From positions 1-64,000 of the forward strand of contig JAHEYP010000001.1 of NCBI GenBank assembly GCA_023251535.1: a stretch of DNA of 64,000 nucleotides, read 5' to 3'. The DNA comes from Bacteroidota bacterium. GTDB taxonomy: Bacteria > Bacteroidota > Bacteroidia > AKYH767-A > OLB10. Of this stretch, positions 1 to 10,207 are shown in pieces. Both the position numbers and the translations under genes were made by a program. Position 1 is the first letter of the stretch. Each line of letters opens with the position of its first letter. Below the pieces are notes generated by a model that was given only the letters and a program-made list of their open reading frames with translations, ran no database searches and was not told the origin of the DNA.

Positions 1-1540
1 GAACAACAAAAATCAGTTGAAGAAAGATGTCTGGACCGACAATCACCACGGAGAAAAAATCAAGGTGATGCGCGCGCTGTCCGACAACGAAGAAGGAGCT
101 ATGGTGGCGAGTTCTATTTACGAGGACAAAATGAACCACCAGCTTCACAATAAAGACTTCGCCATTCTTTATCGCACCAATGCGCAAAGTCGCTCGATGG
201 AAGAAGCCTTACGCCGACTAAATATTCCTTACAAAGTATATGGCGGAGTATCGTTCTACAACCGAAAAGAAATCAAAGACCTCCTCGCCTACTTCCGCTT
301 AGCCATCAACCCTAACGACGAAGAAGCTGTAAAGCGAATCATCAATTATCCGGCGCGTGGTATTGGCAAAACGACACTCGACAAAGTGATCATGACTGCT
401 GCTACTTCGAATGCCTCACCATGGCAAGTGATTAGCGATATCAACCAATTCGGTGCAGGGATAAACTCCGGCATCAGAGATAAAATTGCTGAATTCGCCA
501 CGATGGTAAAAAGCTGGCAGATTATGATGCCTAACCAATCGGCGTATGAATTAGCGAGCCATATTGCGAGTGCCTGCGGACTCCTTACCGAGCTTTATGC
601 CGACCGTACCCCTGAAGGTATCAGTCACTATGAAAACGTTCAAGAACTTTTAAACGGCATCAAAGAATTTAGCGATAATGGATCGATGCCATTAGAAGCG
701 CCTTCGGCGGAACAAGATTTAACAGGACTCAGAACCCTCGATTTATACCTTCAAGATATTGCCTTGTTAACCGATGCCGACAACGACAAAGACCAAGACA
801 ATAACAAAGTGATGATGATGACCATTCACAGTGCGAAAGGACTGGAATTTAAGAATGTGTATGTTGTAGGACTTGAAGAAAATCTTTTCCCGTCGCAGAT
901 GGCGATGCAATCGAGAAATGAATTAGAAGAAGAACGACGTTTATTCTATGTTGCCATCACGCGAGCGGAATCAAAGCTTACATTATCCTTTGCTGCTAGT
1001 CGCTATCGCTGGGGAAATCTGGTGATGTGCGAGCCGAGCCGCTTCCTCGATGAAATCGACCAAACCTGTTTAGATATTGCCGCACCGAAAGAAGCCAAGC
1101 ACTACGAAGACGACGATACGAGAGGCTCGTGGGGCAGCGGAAGTCCTTTTGGCGGAGCTAACCGTTACGGCAGCGGAAGTCAAAGCAACTATCGCAAACC
1201 AGCTGCGGGAGGAAATAGCTCTCGACCTGCTGCGGGATCGACTTATGGAAAAAATGGTCCTGCAAGGCCTGCACCAAAACCGACTAGTAGTCCAGCGCCA
1301 GCAGGCTTCAAAAAAGTGGGACAAGCTCAGCCTAAGCCATTTACACCAGCCGCCGACTTCAAAGCCGACGATCCGAGTTTGATAGCCGTAGGGATGCAAG
1401 TAGAACATCAGCGCTTCGGGAGCGGGAAAGTGATCAGTATAGAAGGCCGCTTCCCCGACAATAAAGCCATCATTTTGTTCGATAATGACGGACAGAAGCA
1501 ACTGTTGCTTAAATTTGCGAAACTTAAAATAGTGAACTAA
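1..1540 (+). CDS. pcrA: ATP-dependent DNA helicase PcrA/UvrD, C-terminal two thirds (5' end outside window)
   Basis: This is the 3' part of a superfamily 1 DNA helicase used in DNA repair and in clearing proteins from DNA. The frame is open from base 2 (NNKNQLKKDVW), so the TTG at 17 is only an in-frame codon and the true start lies upstream. Visible family features are domain 2A motif V (TIHSAKGLEFKNVYVVGLEE), motif VI (EERRLFYVAITRAE) and the KVYGGVSFYNRKEIKD segment. A Gly/Ser/Pro-rich linker follows, then a C-terminal Tudor-like module (VEHQRFGSGKVISIEG) that in PcrA contacts RNA polymerase. About 510 residues are present against roughly 750 for the family, so the Walker A and B motifs are off the edge. 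It is not obviously in an operon: a 158-base gap precedes the next gene. Confidence 0.95.
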   Translation, partial: NNKNQLKKDVWTDNHHGEKIKVMRALSDNEEGAMVASSIYEDKMNHQLHNKDFAILYRTNAQSRSMEEALRRLNIPYKVYGGVSFYNRKEIKDLLAYFRLAINPNDEEAVKRIINYPARGIGKTTLDKVIMTAATSNASPWQVISDINQFGAGINSGIRDKIAEFATMVKSWQIMMPNQSAYELASHIASACGLLTELYADRTPEGISHYENVQELLNGIKEFSDNGSMPLEAPSAEQDLTGLRTLDLYLQDIALLTDADNDKDQDNNKVMMMTIHSAKGLEFKNVYVVGLEENLFPSQMAMQSRNELEEERRLFYVAITRAESKLTLSFAASRYRWGNLVMCEPSRFLDEIDQTCLDIAAPKEAKHYEDDDTRGSWGSGSPFGGANRYGSGSQSNYRKPAAGGNSSRPAAGSTYGKNGPARPAPKPTSSPAPAGFKKVGQAQPKPFTPAADFKADDPSLIAVGMQVEHQRFGSGKVISIEGRFPDNKAIILFDNDGQKQLLLKFAKLKIVN

Positions 1541-1698
1541 GCAAATTTTATCTTAAATTGCCTGTTCATATTTGTTGAGCACCTGCCCCAAAACCGCACG
1601 AAACAATTTGTAGATTCGTAGCAATGCAGGTCATGATAAAGACCCAATAAACGAAGCGAAAGATTCGTTATAACATCTAGAGAACTTTAATTATCCTA

Positions 1699-2346
1699 AT
1701 GGAATACAATACAGCCCGGGAGGCCCTTATTATCCCTGAATACGGAAGAGCGATTCAGGAAATGGTGCAATACGCCATTCAGCTTCCCACACGAGAAGAA
1801 AGAACACATGCCGCAAAAACCATTGTACATGCAATGTCGATCTTGAATCCACAGTTGCGCGACATGACCGACTACAAGCATAAGCTATGGGATCATATGT
1901 TCATTATTTCCGACTTTCAACTCGACTGCGAATCGCCTTATCCAATGCCTGATCGCGAAGCAACGAAGAAGAAGCCAGCTCGCATCGCTTATCCTCAGAA
2001 AAATATTCGCATGCGTCACTACGGAAGTATCGTAGAATCGATGATTGTAGAAGCGAAAAAACTAGAAGAAGGAACCGAGAAAGAGCAAGTAGTAGAATCG
2101 ATCGCCAACTTTATGAAGATGAGTTACCTCACATGGAATAGAGATACAGTGAGTGATGAATTGATCCGCGATCAGCTAAAAGAATTTTCGGGAGGACTAT
2201 TAGAATTGAACGAAGAAACGAAGTTAGCGACCAAGTTCATCGATCTACAAGATACTGGTGTGAAATACCGCAACCAAAACAACAAACACAATTACATTAA
2301 CCGTACGGCTAAAAAACGTAATGGATTCAACAACCGTGGCAAATAA
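1699..2346 (+). CDS. DUF4290 family protein (Bacteroidota-specific, unknown function)
   Basis: A 215-residue soluble protein with no signal peptide. It matches, from memory, the DUF4290 family that sits directly before murA in many Bacteroidota. Recognisable parts are the N-terminal [17 protein letters not shown] and the charged central block around [13 protein letters not shown]. The C-terminus is basic and Asn-rich ([14 protein letters not shown]). Its last 26 bases overlap the start of murA in another frame, which implies one transcript and probable translational coupling. A link to cell-wall synthesis is inference from this position only; the biochemical role is unknown. The ATG at 1699 is the first in-frame start after a run of stops. 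Confidence 0.85.
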   Translation: MEYNTAREALIIPEYGRAIQEMVQYAIQLPTREERTHAAKTIVHAMSILNPQLRDMTDYKHKLWDHMFIISDFQLDCESPYPMPDREATKKKPARIAYPQKNIRMRHYGSIVESMIVEAKKLEEGTEKEQVVESIANFMKMSYLTWNRDTVSDELIRDQLKEFSGGLLELNEETKLATKFIDLQDTGVKYRNQNNKHNYINRTAKKRNGFNNRGK

Positions 2347-3676
2347 CCCAACTGAAACCTCTACCGCAACAGGAGGAAGCTTCGAGATTATCGGCGGCAC
2401 CAAATTATCGGGCAGCATCGAACCACAGGGAGCCAAAAACGAAGCGTTGCAGGTACTATGTACCGTATTGCTTACTTCAGAGCGCGTAATCATTGAGAAT
2501 GTTCCAGAGATACGTGACGTACTCAAGCTCATTGAACTATTGGGCAAGATGGGCGTTATCGTAGAGCGACTAAAACCGAATGTTTATGCCTTCGAAGCGA
2601 AGGAAGTAAACATGGACTACCTGCAAACGAAAGAATTCACCAAGTTAGCAGCATCGCTACGCGGATCGATCATGATTGTTGGTCCGTTGTTAGCTCGTTA
2701 CGGCAAAGCACATATCCCTAAGCCAGGTGGCGATAAAATCGGGCGTCGTCGTTTAGACACGCATTTTATCGGATTTCAAAGTTTAGGAGCTAAATTCAAC
2801 TTCGACACCACCGAAAATTTCTTTACGGTAGAAGCACCGAAGCTGAAAGGAACCTATATGTTACTCGACGAAGCGTCGGTAACAGGAACTGCCAATATTG
2901 TGATGGCAGCGGTAATGGCGGAAGGCACCACCACGATTTACAATGCAGCCTGCGAACCCTATCTGCAACAGCTTTGCAAGATGCTGAATGCGATGGGTGC
3001 AAAAATCAGCGGCATCGGTTCGAACCTATTAGTGATTGAAGGAGTAACGTCGATGCACGGAACTACACATCGTATTCTGCCGGATATGATTGAAGTAGGA
3101 TCGTTTATTGGTTTGGCGGCGATGACGCAGAGTGAAATCACCATTAAAAATGTGGGATTACAACATCTGGGAATCATTCCAGCTACCTTCCAACGCTTAG
3201 GTATTAAAATGGAATTCAGAGGCGACGATATTTATATTCCCGCTCAAGAAAAATACGAAATCGATACGTTTATTGATGGATCGATCTTGACAATTGCCGA
3301 TCAGATCTGGCCTGGATTTACGCCTGACTTAATCAGCGTTGTATTAGTAACAGCAACGCAAGCAGTAGGAACGGTATTGATACACCAAAAGATGTTCGAA
3401 AGCCGTTTATTCTTTGTCGATAAGTTGATCGATATGGGAGCGCAGATAATACTTTGCGATCCGCATAGAGCAACAGTTATCGGATTAGGAAGAAAGCAAT
3501 CATTGAAAGGCATCCAGATGACCTCACCTGATATCCGTGCGGGGGTAGCATTGTTGATAGCGGCCATGTCGGCAAAAGGCAAGAGCGTAATCCACAATAT
3601 CGAACAAATCGACCGTGGGTACGAAAGAATCGACGAGCGATTAAATGCGCTAGGAGCTCAGATCCGACGCGTCTAG
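2321..3676 (+). CDS. murA: UDP-N-acetylglucosamine 1-carboxyvinyltransferase MurA
   Basis: Catalyses the first committed step of peptidoglycan synthesis, moving enolpyruvate from PEP to UDP-GlcNAc in the cytoplasm. The 451 residues fit the EPSP-synthase fold. Visible motifs are [13 protein letters not shown] near residue 32 (substrate Lys and Asn), the loop [17 protein letters not shown] at about 133-149, and [11 protein letters not shown] near the C-terminus. The residue equal to E. coli Cys115 is Asp138 here (codon 2732-2734), an exchange known to give natural fosfomycin insensitivity in other bacteria. The first about 20 residues are Ser/Thr-rich and extend beyond the usual start. The chosen ATG lies inside the DUF4290 gene; a GTG at 2336 is an alternative start. 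Confidence 0.97.
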   Translation: MDSTTVANNPTETSTATGGSFEIIGGTKLSGSIEPQGAKNEALQVLCTVLLTSERVIIENVPEIRDVLKLIELLGKMGVIVERLKPNVYAFEAKEVNMDYLQTKEFTKLAASLRGSIMIVGPLLARYGKAHIPKPGGDKIGRRRLDTHFIGFQSLGAKFNFDTTENFFTVEAPKLKGTYMLLDEASVTGTANIVMAAVMAEGTTTIYNAACEPYLQQLCKMLNAMGAKISGIGSNLLVIEGVTSMHGTTHRILPDMIEVGSFIGLAAMTQSEITIKNVGLQHLGIIPATFQRLGIKMEFRGDDIYIPAQEKYEIDTFIDGSILTIADQIWPGFTPDLISVVLVTATQAVGTVLIHQKMFESRLFFVDKLIDMGAQIILCDPHRATVIGLGRKQSLKGIQMTSPDIRAGVALLIAAMSAKGKSVIHNIEQIDRGYERIDERLNALGAQIRRV

Positions 3677-3802
3677 GCAAACCACTACACACCTCTTAAA
3701 CATCGTATTAGAGGAAATAAAAGCCCAAAAAAGTACCATAACCACTAAAAATTATCACCGCCAAGAACATGAAAAGACGGTGAACGAGAATAAAATTGGT
3801 AT

Positions 3803-3810
3803 TATATTTG
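3803..3810 (+). promoter_or_regulatory. Candidate -7 box TATATTTG upstream of the TlpA-like gene
   Basis: TATATTTG fits the Bacteroidota primary-sigma -7 consensus TAnnTTTG exactly and lies 37 bases before the ATG at 3847. No TTG or TTTG is seen at the usual spacing upstream, so the call rests on the -7 box alone. Confidence 0.45.
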
Positions 3811-3846
3811 CTTAGCCCAAACTTCTATTAAAACATATTCAGCATT

Positions 3847-4386
3847 ATGAAAAAATCATATTTAGTAGCCTTAATGACGGCTTTTGTGATCCTAACAGGA
3901 GGATTCATTTATACGCAAGCGCAACAAGGCGGAAAACAAGGAACTCAGATTGGCGATAAAGCAGTCGACTTAGCGTTCACCACACCGGAAGGAAAGACAT
4001 TAGCACTTTCATCATTAAAAGGAAAAGTAGTTTTACTTGATTTCTGGGCTAGCTGGTGCGGACCATGCAGAAGAGAAAATCCGAATGTAGTTGCCTCTTA
4101 CCAAAGATTCAAAGACAAGAAATTCGTAAACGGAAAAGGATTCACAGTTTATAGTGTATCGCTAGATCAGAACAAAGATGCGTGGACGAAAGCGATTGCA
4201 ACTGACAAATTAGAATGGCCAAATCACGTAAGTGACTTAGGCGGATGGAACAGCCGCGGTGCTGCGATCTACGGTGTAAATTCAATCCCTACCAACGTAC
4301 TAATCGACGGTAAAGGAGTAATTATTGGAAAGAACCTCAGAGGTGCTGATTTAGATGCAGCCTTAGAAAAGATAGTAGCGAACTAA
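3847..4386 (+). CDS. Exported TlpA/ResA-like thioredoxin-fold protein
   Basis: A 179-residue thiol-disulfide oxidoreductase. Residues 1-26 form a signal peptide or anchor (MKKSYLVALMTAFVILTGGF...AQA), placing it in the periplasm. The redoxin domain carries the active site ASWCGPCRRENP at about residues 71-82, preceded by the typical LSSLKGKVVLLDFW strand, with a cis-Pro segment (NSIPTNVLIDGKG) further on. Such proteins reduce cytochrome c haem-binding thiols or other exported substrates; the partner here is unknown. It stands alone, with its own -7 box and a strong terminator right after the stop. Confidence 0.9.
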   Translation: MKKSYLVALMTAFVILTGGFIYTQAQQGGKQGTQIGDKAVDLAFTTPEGKTLALSSLKGKVVLLDFWASWCGPCRRENPNVVASYQRFKDKKFVNGKGFTVYSVSLDQNKDAWTKAIATDKLEWPNHVSDLGGWNSRGAAIYGVNSIPTNVLIDGKGVIIGKNLRGADLDAALEKIVAN

Positions 4387-4394
4387 AAAAAGAA

Positions 4395-4422
4395 ACTCCG
4401 ATGAAAGTCGGAGTTTTTTTTT
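4395..4422 (+). terminator. Rho-independent terminator after the TlpA-like gene
   Basis: A perfect 7-bp stem ACTCCGA / TCGGAGT with a 6-base loop is followed directly by a T run (4415-4422). It begins nine bases after the stop codon. Confidence 0.9.
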
Positions 4423-4828
4423 ATCCATCAGCATTGCATATTGAAAATATTTTCAATAAAAATATACCTGCATTTTTCTTGTCAATGTAATAGCATACTT
4501 ATACTTTTCAATTTGCTATAATTAATTCACGCAATAGAATTCGGTCAATTTATTTTTCATTAAAAGATTAATAACAATATTTTTTCAGAAGAACACCAAA
4601 TGTCATTTTCTTATTGAATTCCAGTTTGAATCTGATCTGTTTCAATTGAATTAACAATCAATTCATATACAGAAAATCAACGGCAAATACGGTCATTTCA
4701 ACCTTCGCACGACTCTTATTAATTAGCTTATAATCTGTAAATCAAGTATTTACAAATAATACTATTTTTCAATATGTAACCAAATTCCGTATTTAATGTA
4801 AAATGAGGCACTTACAAATCATTAAACT
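4423..4828. other. AT-rich intergenic region, no gene seen
   Basis: About 400 bases of very AT-rich DNA between a terminator and the next gene. No ORF, RNA gene or convincing TAnnTTTG box with a matching -33 element was found. It probably holds the promoter and 5' leader of the large secreted protein that follows. Confidence 0.5.
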
Positions 4829-7800
4829 ATGGGATCTTTAAAACTACCACTATTAAAAATCTGTCTAGTGCTCTTCGGAATACTGGCAACTGCGTTTAAT
4901 TTAAAAGCGCAAACTCCCCCCCCCTTCGATCCATGCGGCCCTAACGGACCGGGATGCTCAGCCGGACCGGCTGTAATTATGTTTTCTCCTGCATGCGGAG
5001 ATACATTAGCACAAAATCAACCTGCCGCAATTATGGTAGGTGCAATGGATAATGTTGGAAAAATCGACACCACCTTCACTGGTCCAATCACATTAACTCT
5101 TGTTAATGGTCCGGGTACATTGAGTGGGAATTTAAACATGGCCTTTAACAAAGGAATGTGTGTATTTAACAATATTGCAGCCTCTGCAGTTGGCGATTAC
5201 ACTGTGACATTCGGAGGAGGAACTCTTCCTATCTTAAACTGCACAATACGCTTCGACACCATAGGAATATCAGGAGGATCAGGAAGTGGAAATTGTTTGA
5301 GTGCCGGACCTTCTACAATGTTGAAATTCTCTTTTTCTCCTGCAAATCTTGGAGTAAACAGTTCATTTACGACAGAAGTTAGAGCAGTTGACAATACAAA
5401 TTGTACAGACACAACCTTCACAGGAACTATAAACATCACCAAATTTTCTGGAACAGGAAATCTAATCGGCACAACTTCTGTTGCTGCCAACAAAGGTGTA
5501 AGTACTTTCAACAATTTACAATTCGATCAATCCGGAATGTATGTATTAGAAGCTACATATTCAGGATTATCATCTTCGCAAAGTATGCCTATCAACGTTA
5601 ACGGCGGTGGTACAGGTGGAGGATCTAATTGTCCACCGACAAGCTCACAAGGCACACGTGTCAACATGGGACTTTACGGAGGATCAAGCTTAGACTTAAC
5701 CTATAATTATTCCAACAAACGCTTATTTGCAGCTATCTCTAGTCCTGCATCACTTTACTACAGCGACGACACTTGCAAAACATGGTCGGCTGCATTTCCA
5801 GATGATTCGTTAGAATACGGATGCGGCAGAGGATGGGGCGGACGTGCGGTTCGTGTACTAACCAATCAAAACGGTTGGGTAGCTGTACAAACTTCACAAG
5901 AAGCAGGTACATTAAATGCACTTGTTATTAGTTATGACGGAGGTACAACATGGACTACTGCAATGGACGGCAGCATGCTTCAAAGTTTAGGAAAACAAAT
6001 GCAAAACACATCAGGAATGTCGTTAACCGACTATCACATGTTTTGCTTAGATGGAAAATATATTTCTAAAGTCAGCAATGCAGGTCCGATAAATCCTTCA
6101 ACTGATATTTTAGATATCACCACTGCAATTCCGGGTATCAACTCGAATGCATCAGTAAAAGCAATTGCAGTAGCGAATAACGGTAACGGATATCCGTACT
6201 ATGCAATGATTGACACATCAGGACAATTCGGATCAACGCCAAGTCCTTTATATAAATTCGACGGAACAACATTTACTGCAGTGACACTTCCTGCAACAGT
6301 AGTTGGAGTAACGAATGTATTCACGCATCCAAATCAACCATTAGGAGATACTGTTATCATTGTTGGAAGCACTATGAGTGGATCAAAAATATTCAGATCA
6401 CTTGATGGAGGAACAACATGGACAACCATTACATCACCAGGATCTAACTTCCCATTAAGTGATGTAGATTATAGTCCTGATTGGGTTTCAAGCATGCCAC
6501 AAAGCAACGGTATGGTAATGATAATTCCCGGAGTAGCAATGTCGAACGACTTAGGCGACACATGGACCAACATCGGACTACAAAACAACGGAGGAGCAGT
6601 ACATCCTTCAGATGCCAACTTAGTAGTAGGAACTATGGGAAGAGGAGTTGCTGTAAGCACTACAGGACCTGCCGGACCCTATACTATTGCCAACAACTAT
6701 GGATTTGAAGCAGTGCAGATCAAAAAAATTTCACGCACAGCATCGAAAGGAACATTCTATCTTGCCACAAGAGCAGGACTTGCATATACAACAGCTTACT
6801 TAGATAATAGTGTTGCAGGCTTCGACAAATGGAACACACCTTACGGAATGTTTCCAGTTGCGAATGTAGGCGATGATGCAGGAGTATCAGCAGTAGTTAT
6901 CAATCCTGATGACAGCTTGAACGTTATTGCAGGATACTCTAACGGTTTCGCAGTAACGAAAACAGGAGTATCAGGATTTAGCAATGTTCAACCAGCGGGA
7001 TGGAATACAGGTGGAATGGATCCTGCTGTACGCGACATCATCTTTGTAAATGCTACCACAGCGTTAGCAGTAACAGGTGGCGACAACAACCAAGCAGCAG
7101 GAAAAGGGAATATCTGGAGATCTACCGACGGTGGAACAACATGGTCGACCGTTACACCAACAGGATACACTTGCGGAAACTCACTTGCAAAAGGAAGCAA
7201 CGGAGTATCAACAGTTATCTACTGCGGAACGGGATTATCGGGAAGTATGAGTGATCCGGGAACACTTTGGAAATCGAATGATGAAGGAGCAACATGGACA
7301 CAAGTATCATACGGTCCTACTGCAACAAACAATCCTGGTATGACCAACTTACCAATTTACGATATCGCAGTTGACCCAAGAGGAACAGACACCTTATATG
7401 CAGCTTGCGGATCGAATACAGATTATGCCTTCGCACGCTCAACCGACGGAGGAAGCACATGGAATAATATCAATGCATCAGGAGAAGGAGCATTCACATC
7501 AGTATGCATCAATCAAACATATCCTGATAGCGTATACACAGCAATTCGCAGAGATATTTTAGTATATGATGCAGCAACAGACTCAACGATGTACATCTAT
7601 CGTGGATTACCAGGAGAACTAGTTCCGGATTTAGCATTCGGATCAGTTTTAGCAGGATCATCGATGGGATTCTTCAGAGTACAAGCCACTCCATTAGTGA
7701 CAACCTCAATACATGAAAATAAATTAGTATCTACAACCACACTCGACATTTATCCGAATCCTGTGATTGACGAAGCGACGTTGGTAATTAAACTCGCTAA

Positions 7801-7990
7801 AGCATCGCCTATAACAATCAAAGTATATGACATCATGGGCAATGAAGCTTGGAGTTCAACAACAATGACAGGCAACGTAGAAGAACAAAAAATAAAACTA
7901 AACACATCAGGATTCGCAGTAGGAACCTACTGTGTGAGACTTACTACATCTGACGGATTAACCACCCGACGATTTATAAGAATCAAATAA
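4829..7990 (+). CDS. Secreted BNR-repeat beta-propeller protein with Ig-like domains and T9SS sorting domain
   Basis: A 1,053-residue exported protein of unknown substrate. Residues 1-28 form a signal peptide ending LKAQ. Two Ig/invasin-like repeats follow (about 45-145 and 155-255; both contain DTTFTG). Then comes a sortilin/VPS10-type propeller with repeated Asp-boxes: SYDGGTTW, SLDGGTTW, SNDLGDTW, STDGGTTW, SNDEGATW and STDGGSTW. The last about 80 residues (LDIYPNPVIDEA to RRFIRIK) are a type A T9SS C-terminal sorting domain, so it is likely passed through the outer membrane and anchored or released. A run of nine C bases (4916-4924) lies just after the signal peptide codons. Binding or adhesion is a guess; BNR folds also occur in sialidases, but no catalytic set was recognised. 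Confidence 0.9.
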   Translation: MGSLKLPLLKICLVLFGILATAFNLKAQTPPPFDPCGPNGPGCSAGPAVIMFSPACGDTLAQNQPAAIMVGAMDNVGKIDTTFTGPITLTLVNGPGTLSGNLNMAFNKGMCVFNNIAASAVGDYTVTFGGGTLPILNCTIRFDTIGISGGSGSGNCLSAGPSTMLKFSFSPANLGVNSSFTTEVRAVDNTNCTDTTFTGTINITKFSGTGNLIGTTSVAANKGVSTFNNLQFDQSGMYVLEATYSGLSSSQSMPINVNGGGTGGGSNCPPTSSQGTRVNMGLYGGSSLDLTYNYSNKRLFAAISSPASLYYSDDTCKTWSAAFPDDSLEYGCGRGWGGRAVRVLTNQNGWVAVQTSQEAGTLNALVISYDGGTTWTTAMDGSMLQSLGKQMQNTSGMSLTDYHMFCLDGKYISKVSNAGPINPSTDILDITTAIPGINSNASVKAIAVANNGNGYPYYAMIDTSGQFGSTPSPLYKFDGTTFTAVTLPATVVGVTNVFTHPNQPLGDTVIIVGSTMSGSKIFRSLDGGTTWTTITSPGSNFPLSDVDYSPDWVSSMPQSNGMVMIIPGVAMSNDLGDTWTNIGLQNNGGAVHPSDANLVVGTMGRGVAVSTTGPAGPYTIANNYGFEAVQIKKISRTASKGTFYLATRAGLAYTTAYLDNSVAGFDKWNTPYGMFPVANVGDDAGVSAVVINPDDSLNVIAGYSNGFAVTKTGVSGFSNVQPAGWNTGGMDPAVRDIIFVNATTALAVTGGDNNQAAGKGNIWRSTDGGTTWSTVTPTGYTCGNSLAKGSNGVSTVIYCGTGLSGSMSDPGTLWKSNDEGATWTQVSYGPTATNNPGMTNLPIYDIAVDPRGTDTLYAACGSNTDYAFARSTDGGSTWNNINASGEGAFTSVCINQTYPDSVYTAIRRDILVYDAATDSTMYIYRGLPGELVPDLAFGSVLAGSSMGFFRVQATPLVTTSIHENKLVSTTTLDIYPNPVIDEATLVIKLAKASPITIKVYDIMGNEAWSSTTMTGNVEEQKIKLNTSGFAVGTYCVRLTTSDGLTTRRFIRIK

Positions 7991-7997
7991 AACAATA

Positions 7998-8030
7998 AAA
8001 GGCTCGGTCATCCGGGCCTTTTTCTTTTTT
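7998..8030 (+). terminator. Rho-independent terminator after the BNR/T9SS gene
   Basis: A stem AAAGGCTCGG / CCGGGCCTTT with one T-G wobble and loop TCAT is followed by TTTCTTTTTT. It starts eight bases past the stop codon. Confidence 0.88.
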
Positions 8031-8233
8031 ATCAAACAATAAGGGATCATACAAAAACAAATGGGGATCTCTAGTATCTAAACAAGTAAAAGCAAAGCTA
8101 AAAGGCATAAAATCCAAGTCAAAGTATTAAAAACTATCACAAAAAGTTGAATTATGAGTTCAAAATAGCTGAAATTTGCAGTAGGATTCAGGATTGCCCC
8201 AAACCGATCCTGATTTCTTCAACTACTGTAATA

Positions 8234-10099
8234 ATGAAAAAGAAAATAGAAATACTTGCTCCTGCCAAAGATCTGATACAAGGAATGGCGGCTATCAATA
8301 GCGGAGCTGATGCAGTATATATTGGAGCGCCACTTTTCGGAGCTCGTTCAAACGCTACTAACTCGGTAGAAGATGTAGCGCAATTGGTAAGCTATGCACA
8401 TCTTTTCAATGCGCAAGTGTATGTGGTGATCAATACCATTCTGTATGACAACGAACTTGAGACTTGCCGAAAGTTAATTTGGGAACTTTACGAAATCGGC
8501 GTAGATGCATTGATCATTCAGGATATGGCTTTGTTAGAACTCGACTTACCTCCTATCCTACTTCACGCAAGTACACAAGCCAACAATCGCGATCCGCATA
8601 AAATAAAATTCCTGAAAGATGCAGGAATGAAACGTGTTGTATTAGCACGTGAATTAAATCTGCATCAGATAAAAGAAATTAGTGATGTTGCAGATGTAGA
8701 ATTAGAATTCTTCGTGACAGGTGCATTATGTGTATCCTTCAGCGGAAACTGTTATATGAGTGTTGCGAATGGAGAACGCAGTGCGAACCGCGGATCATGT
8801 GCACAGAATTGTCGATTGCCATATAACCTCATCGACGGCAACGGAAACACCTTAATCAAGAACAGCCATTTATTATCGATCAAAGATTTTGATGTAAGCA
8901 ATCAGATTCCAGAGTTAGTAGAAGCGGGAATATGTTCATTCAAAATTGAAGGTCGATTAAAAGACATGGCCTATGTAAAAAATAATGTTTCTTATTTGCG
9001 ACAGAAATTAGATGCCTTTTTAGAAGGAAACGACAAATACACGAAAGCTTCGTCGGGTAAATGTACTTATACATTTGACTCTGCATTAAACAGAACCTTC
9101 AACAGAGGATATACCGATTACTTCGTAAACGAACGAAATGAAAAAATCGGGTCGTGGGAGAGTCCGAAGTCGAGAGGACAATACATCGGCAAATTAATTC
9201 GCACCAAAGGCAATGCCTATGAAATAGAAAACGGGCAACTGTTGAACAACGGCGACGGACTATGTTTCATCAACAACGAAAATGAACTTGACGGCATACA
9301 TGTTAATCGCGCCGAAAACGGATTCGTTTATCCGAATGTGATGAAAGAAATAAACAACGGAGTTGAAATTTACAGAAACAACGATGCTGCTTTTATTAAA
9401 CTAGTAGAACGCGAAGACAGTGCAGTAAGAAAAATCAGCAGCACGTTACATCTCACCGAAAACGAAAATGGATTTGTATTAACTGCTACCGACGAAGACA
9501 ACTACAGTGCTACAGTAACGCTTGCGCATTCGAAAGAACGCACAAAGAACAACGAATCGATAGAAGAAAACATAAAGACCCAATTAGCAAAAACGGGATT
9601 CACTCCGTTCAATGCTGATGAAATCACGATACAATTTTCAGAAAACTGGTTTTTACCGATATCGAAGATCAATGAAATGCGACGAAATGTATACGATCAA
9701 TTAACAGAGATCAGAAAAGCGGGTTATAAGCGCATAGAACGACCTATCGTAAAAACCGACCACCCTTATCCCGAAACAAAGCTCGACTTCACCTATAACG
9801 TCGCTAATAAGCTTGCACGCAAATTTTACGAACGTCACGGAGTGACAGAAATCGAAAAAGCCTTCGAACTACAATGGGATCCGGGCAAATCGAGGGTGAT
9901 GACGACGAAGTATTGTATCAAGTATGAACTAGGAAAATGTCCGAAGTATCATAAAGACACGCTCGAAGTAAAAGTAAAAGAACCATTAGTATTAAAGCAA
10001 GGCGAACTCGAATACAAATTAAAATTCAACTGCAAACCTTGTGAGATGGAGATATGGGAGAAAGATGCGGAGTTTGAGATAGAAGAAGATAATTGGTAA
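8234..10099 (+). CDS. Peptidase U32-family protein, RlhA-like (probable rRNA/tRNA hydroxylation)
   Basis: A cytoplasmic U32 protein of 621 residues from ATG 8234 (MKKKIEILAPAKDLIQG). An in-frame TTG at 8147 would add 29 residues unlike the family, so the later start is preferred. The U32 signature is clear: LEFFVTGALCVSFSGNCYMS, followed by RGSCAQNC, giving a cluster of Cys that in characterised members binds an iron-sulfur centre. The C-terminal part has a second Cys group (KYCIKYELGKCPKY and FNCKPCEME) as recalled for the long RlhA/DUF3656 type, which hydroxylates a 23S rRNA cytidine; shorter relatives (TrhP, UbiU/V) lack it. True protease activity is doubtful for this clade. It stands alone. 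Confidence 0.85.
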   Translation: MKKKIEILAPAKDLIQGMAAINSGADAVYIGAPLFGARSNATNSVEDVAQLVSYAHLFNAQVYVVINTILYDNELETCRKLIWELYEIGVDALIIQDMALLELDLPPILLHASTQANNRDPHKIKFLKDAGMKRVVLARELNLHQIKEISDVADVELEFFVTGALCVSFSGNCYMSVANGERSANRGSCAQNCRLPYNLIDGNGNTLIKNSHLLSIKDFDVSNQIPELVEAGICSFKIEGRLKDMAYVKNNVSYLRQKLDAFLEGNDKYTKASSGKCTYTFDSALNRTFNRGYTDYFVNERNEKIGSWESPKSRGQYIGKLIRTKGNAYEIENGQLLNNGDGLCFINNENELDGIHVNRAENGFVYPNVMKEINNGVEIYRNNDAAFIKLVEREDSAVRKISSTLHLTENENGFVLTATDEDNYSATVTLAHSKERTKNNESIEENIKTQLAKTGFTPFNADEITIQFSENWFLPISKINEMRRNVYDQLTEIRKAGYKRIERPIVKTDHPYPETKLDFTYNVANKLARKFYERHGVTEIEKAFELQWDPGKSRVMTTKYCIKYELGKCPKYHKDTLEVKVKEPLVLKQGELEYKLKFNCKPCEMEIWEKDAEFEIEEDNW

Positions 10100-10207
10100 T
10101 TTGAAAATTTGAAAATCAGACAATTTGAAAATGGGAGCAAAGCTCGGAGAATGTTGAATTGCGCGAAGGTTGATTTAATATTACTTTAACCGTAATTAAC
10201 TGAACAA

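Noticed and set aside
1070-1501. Long antisense frame within pcrA
   Set aside because: Shadow of the real helicase frame; the plus strand has clear motifs.
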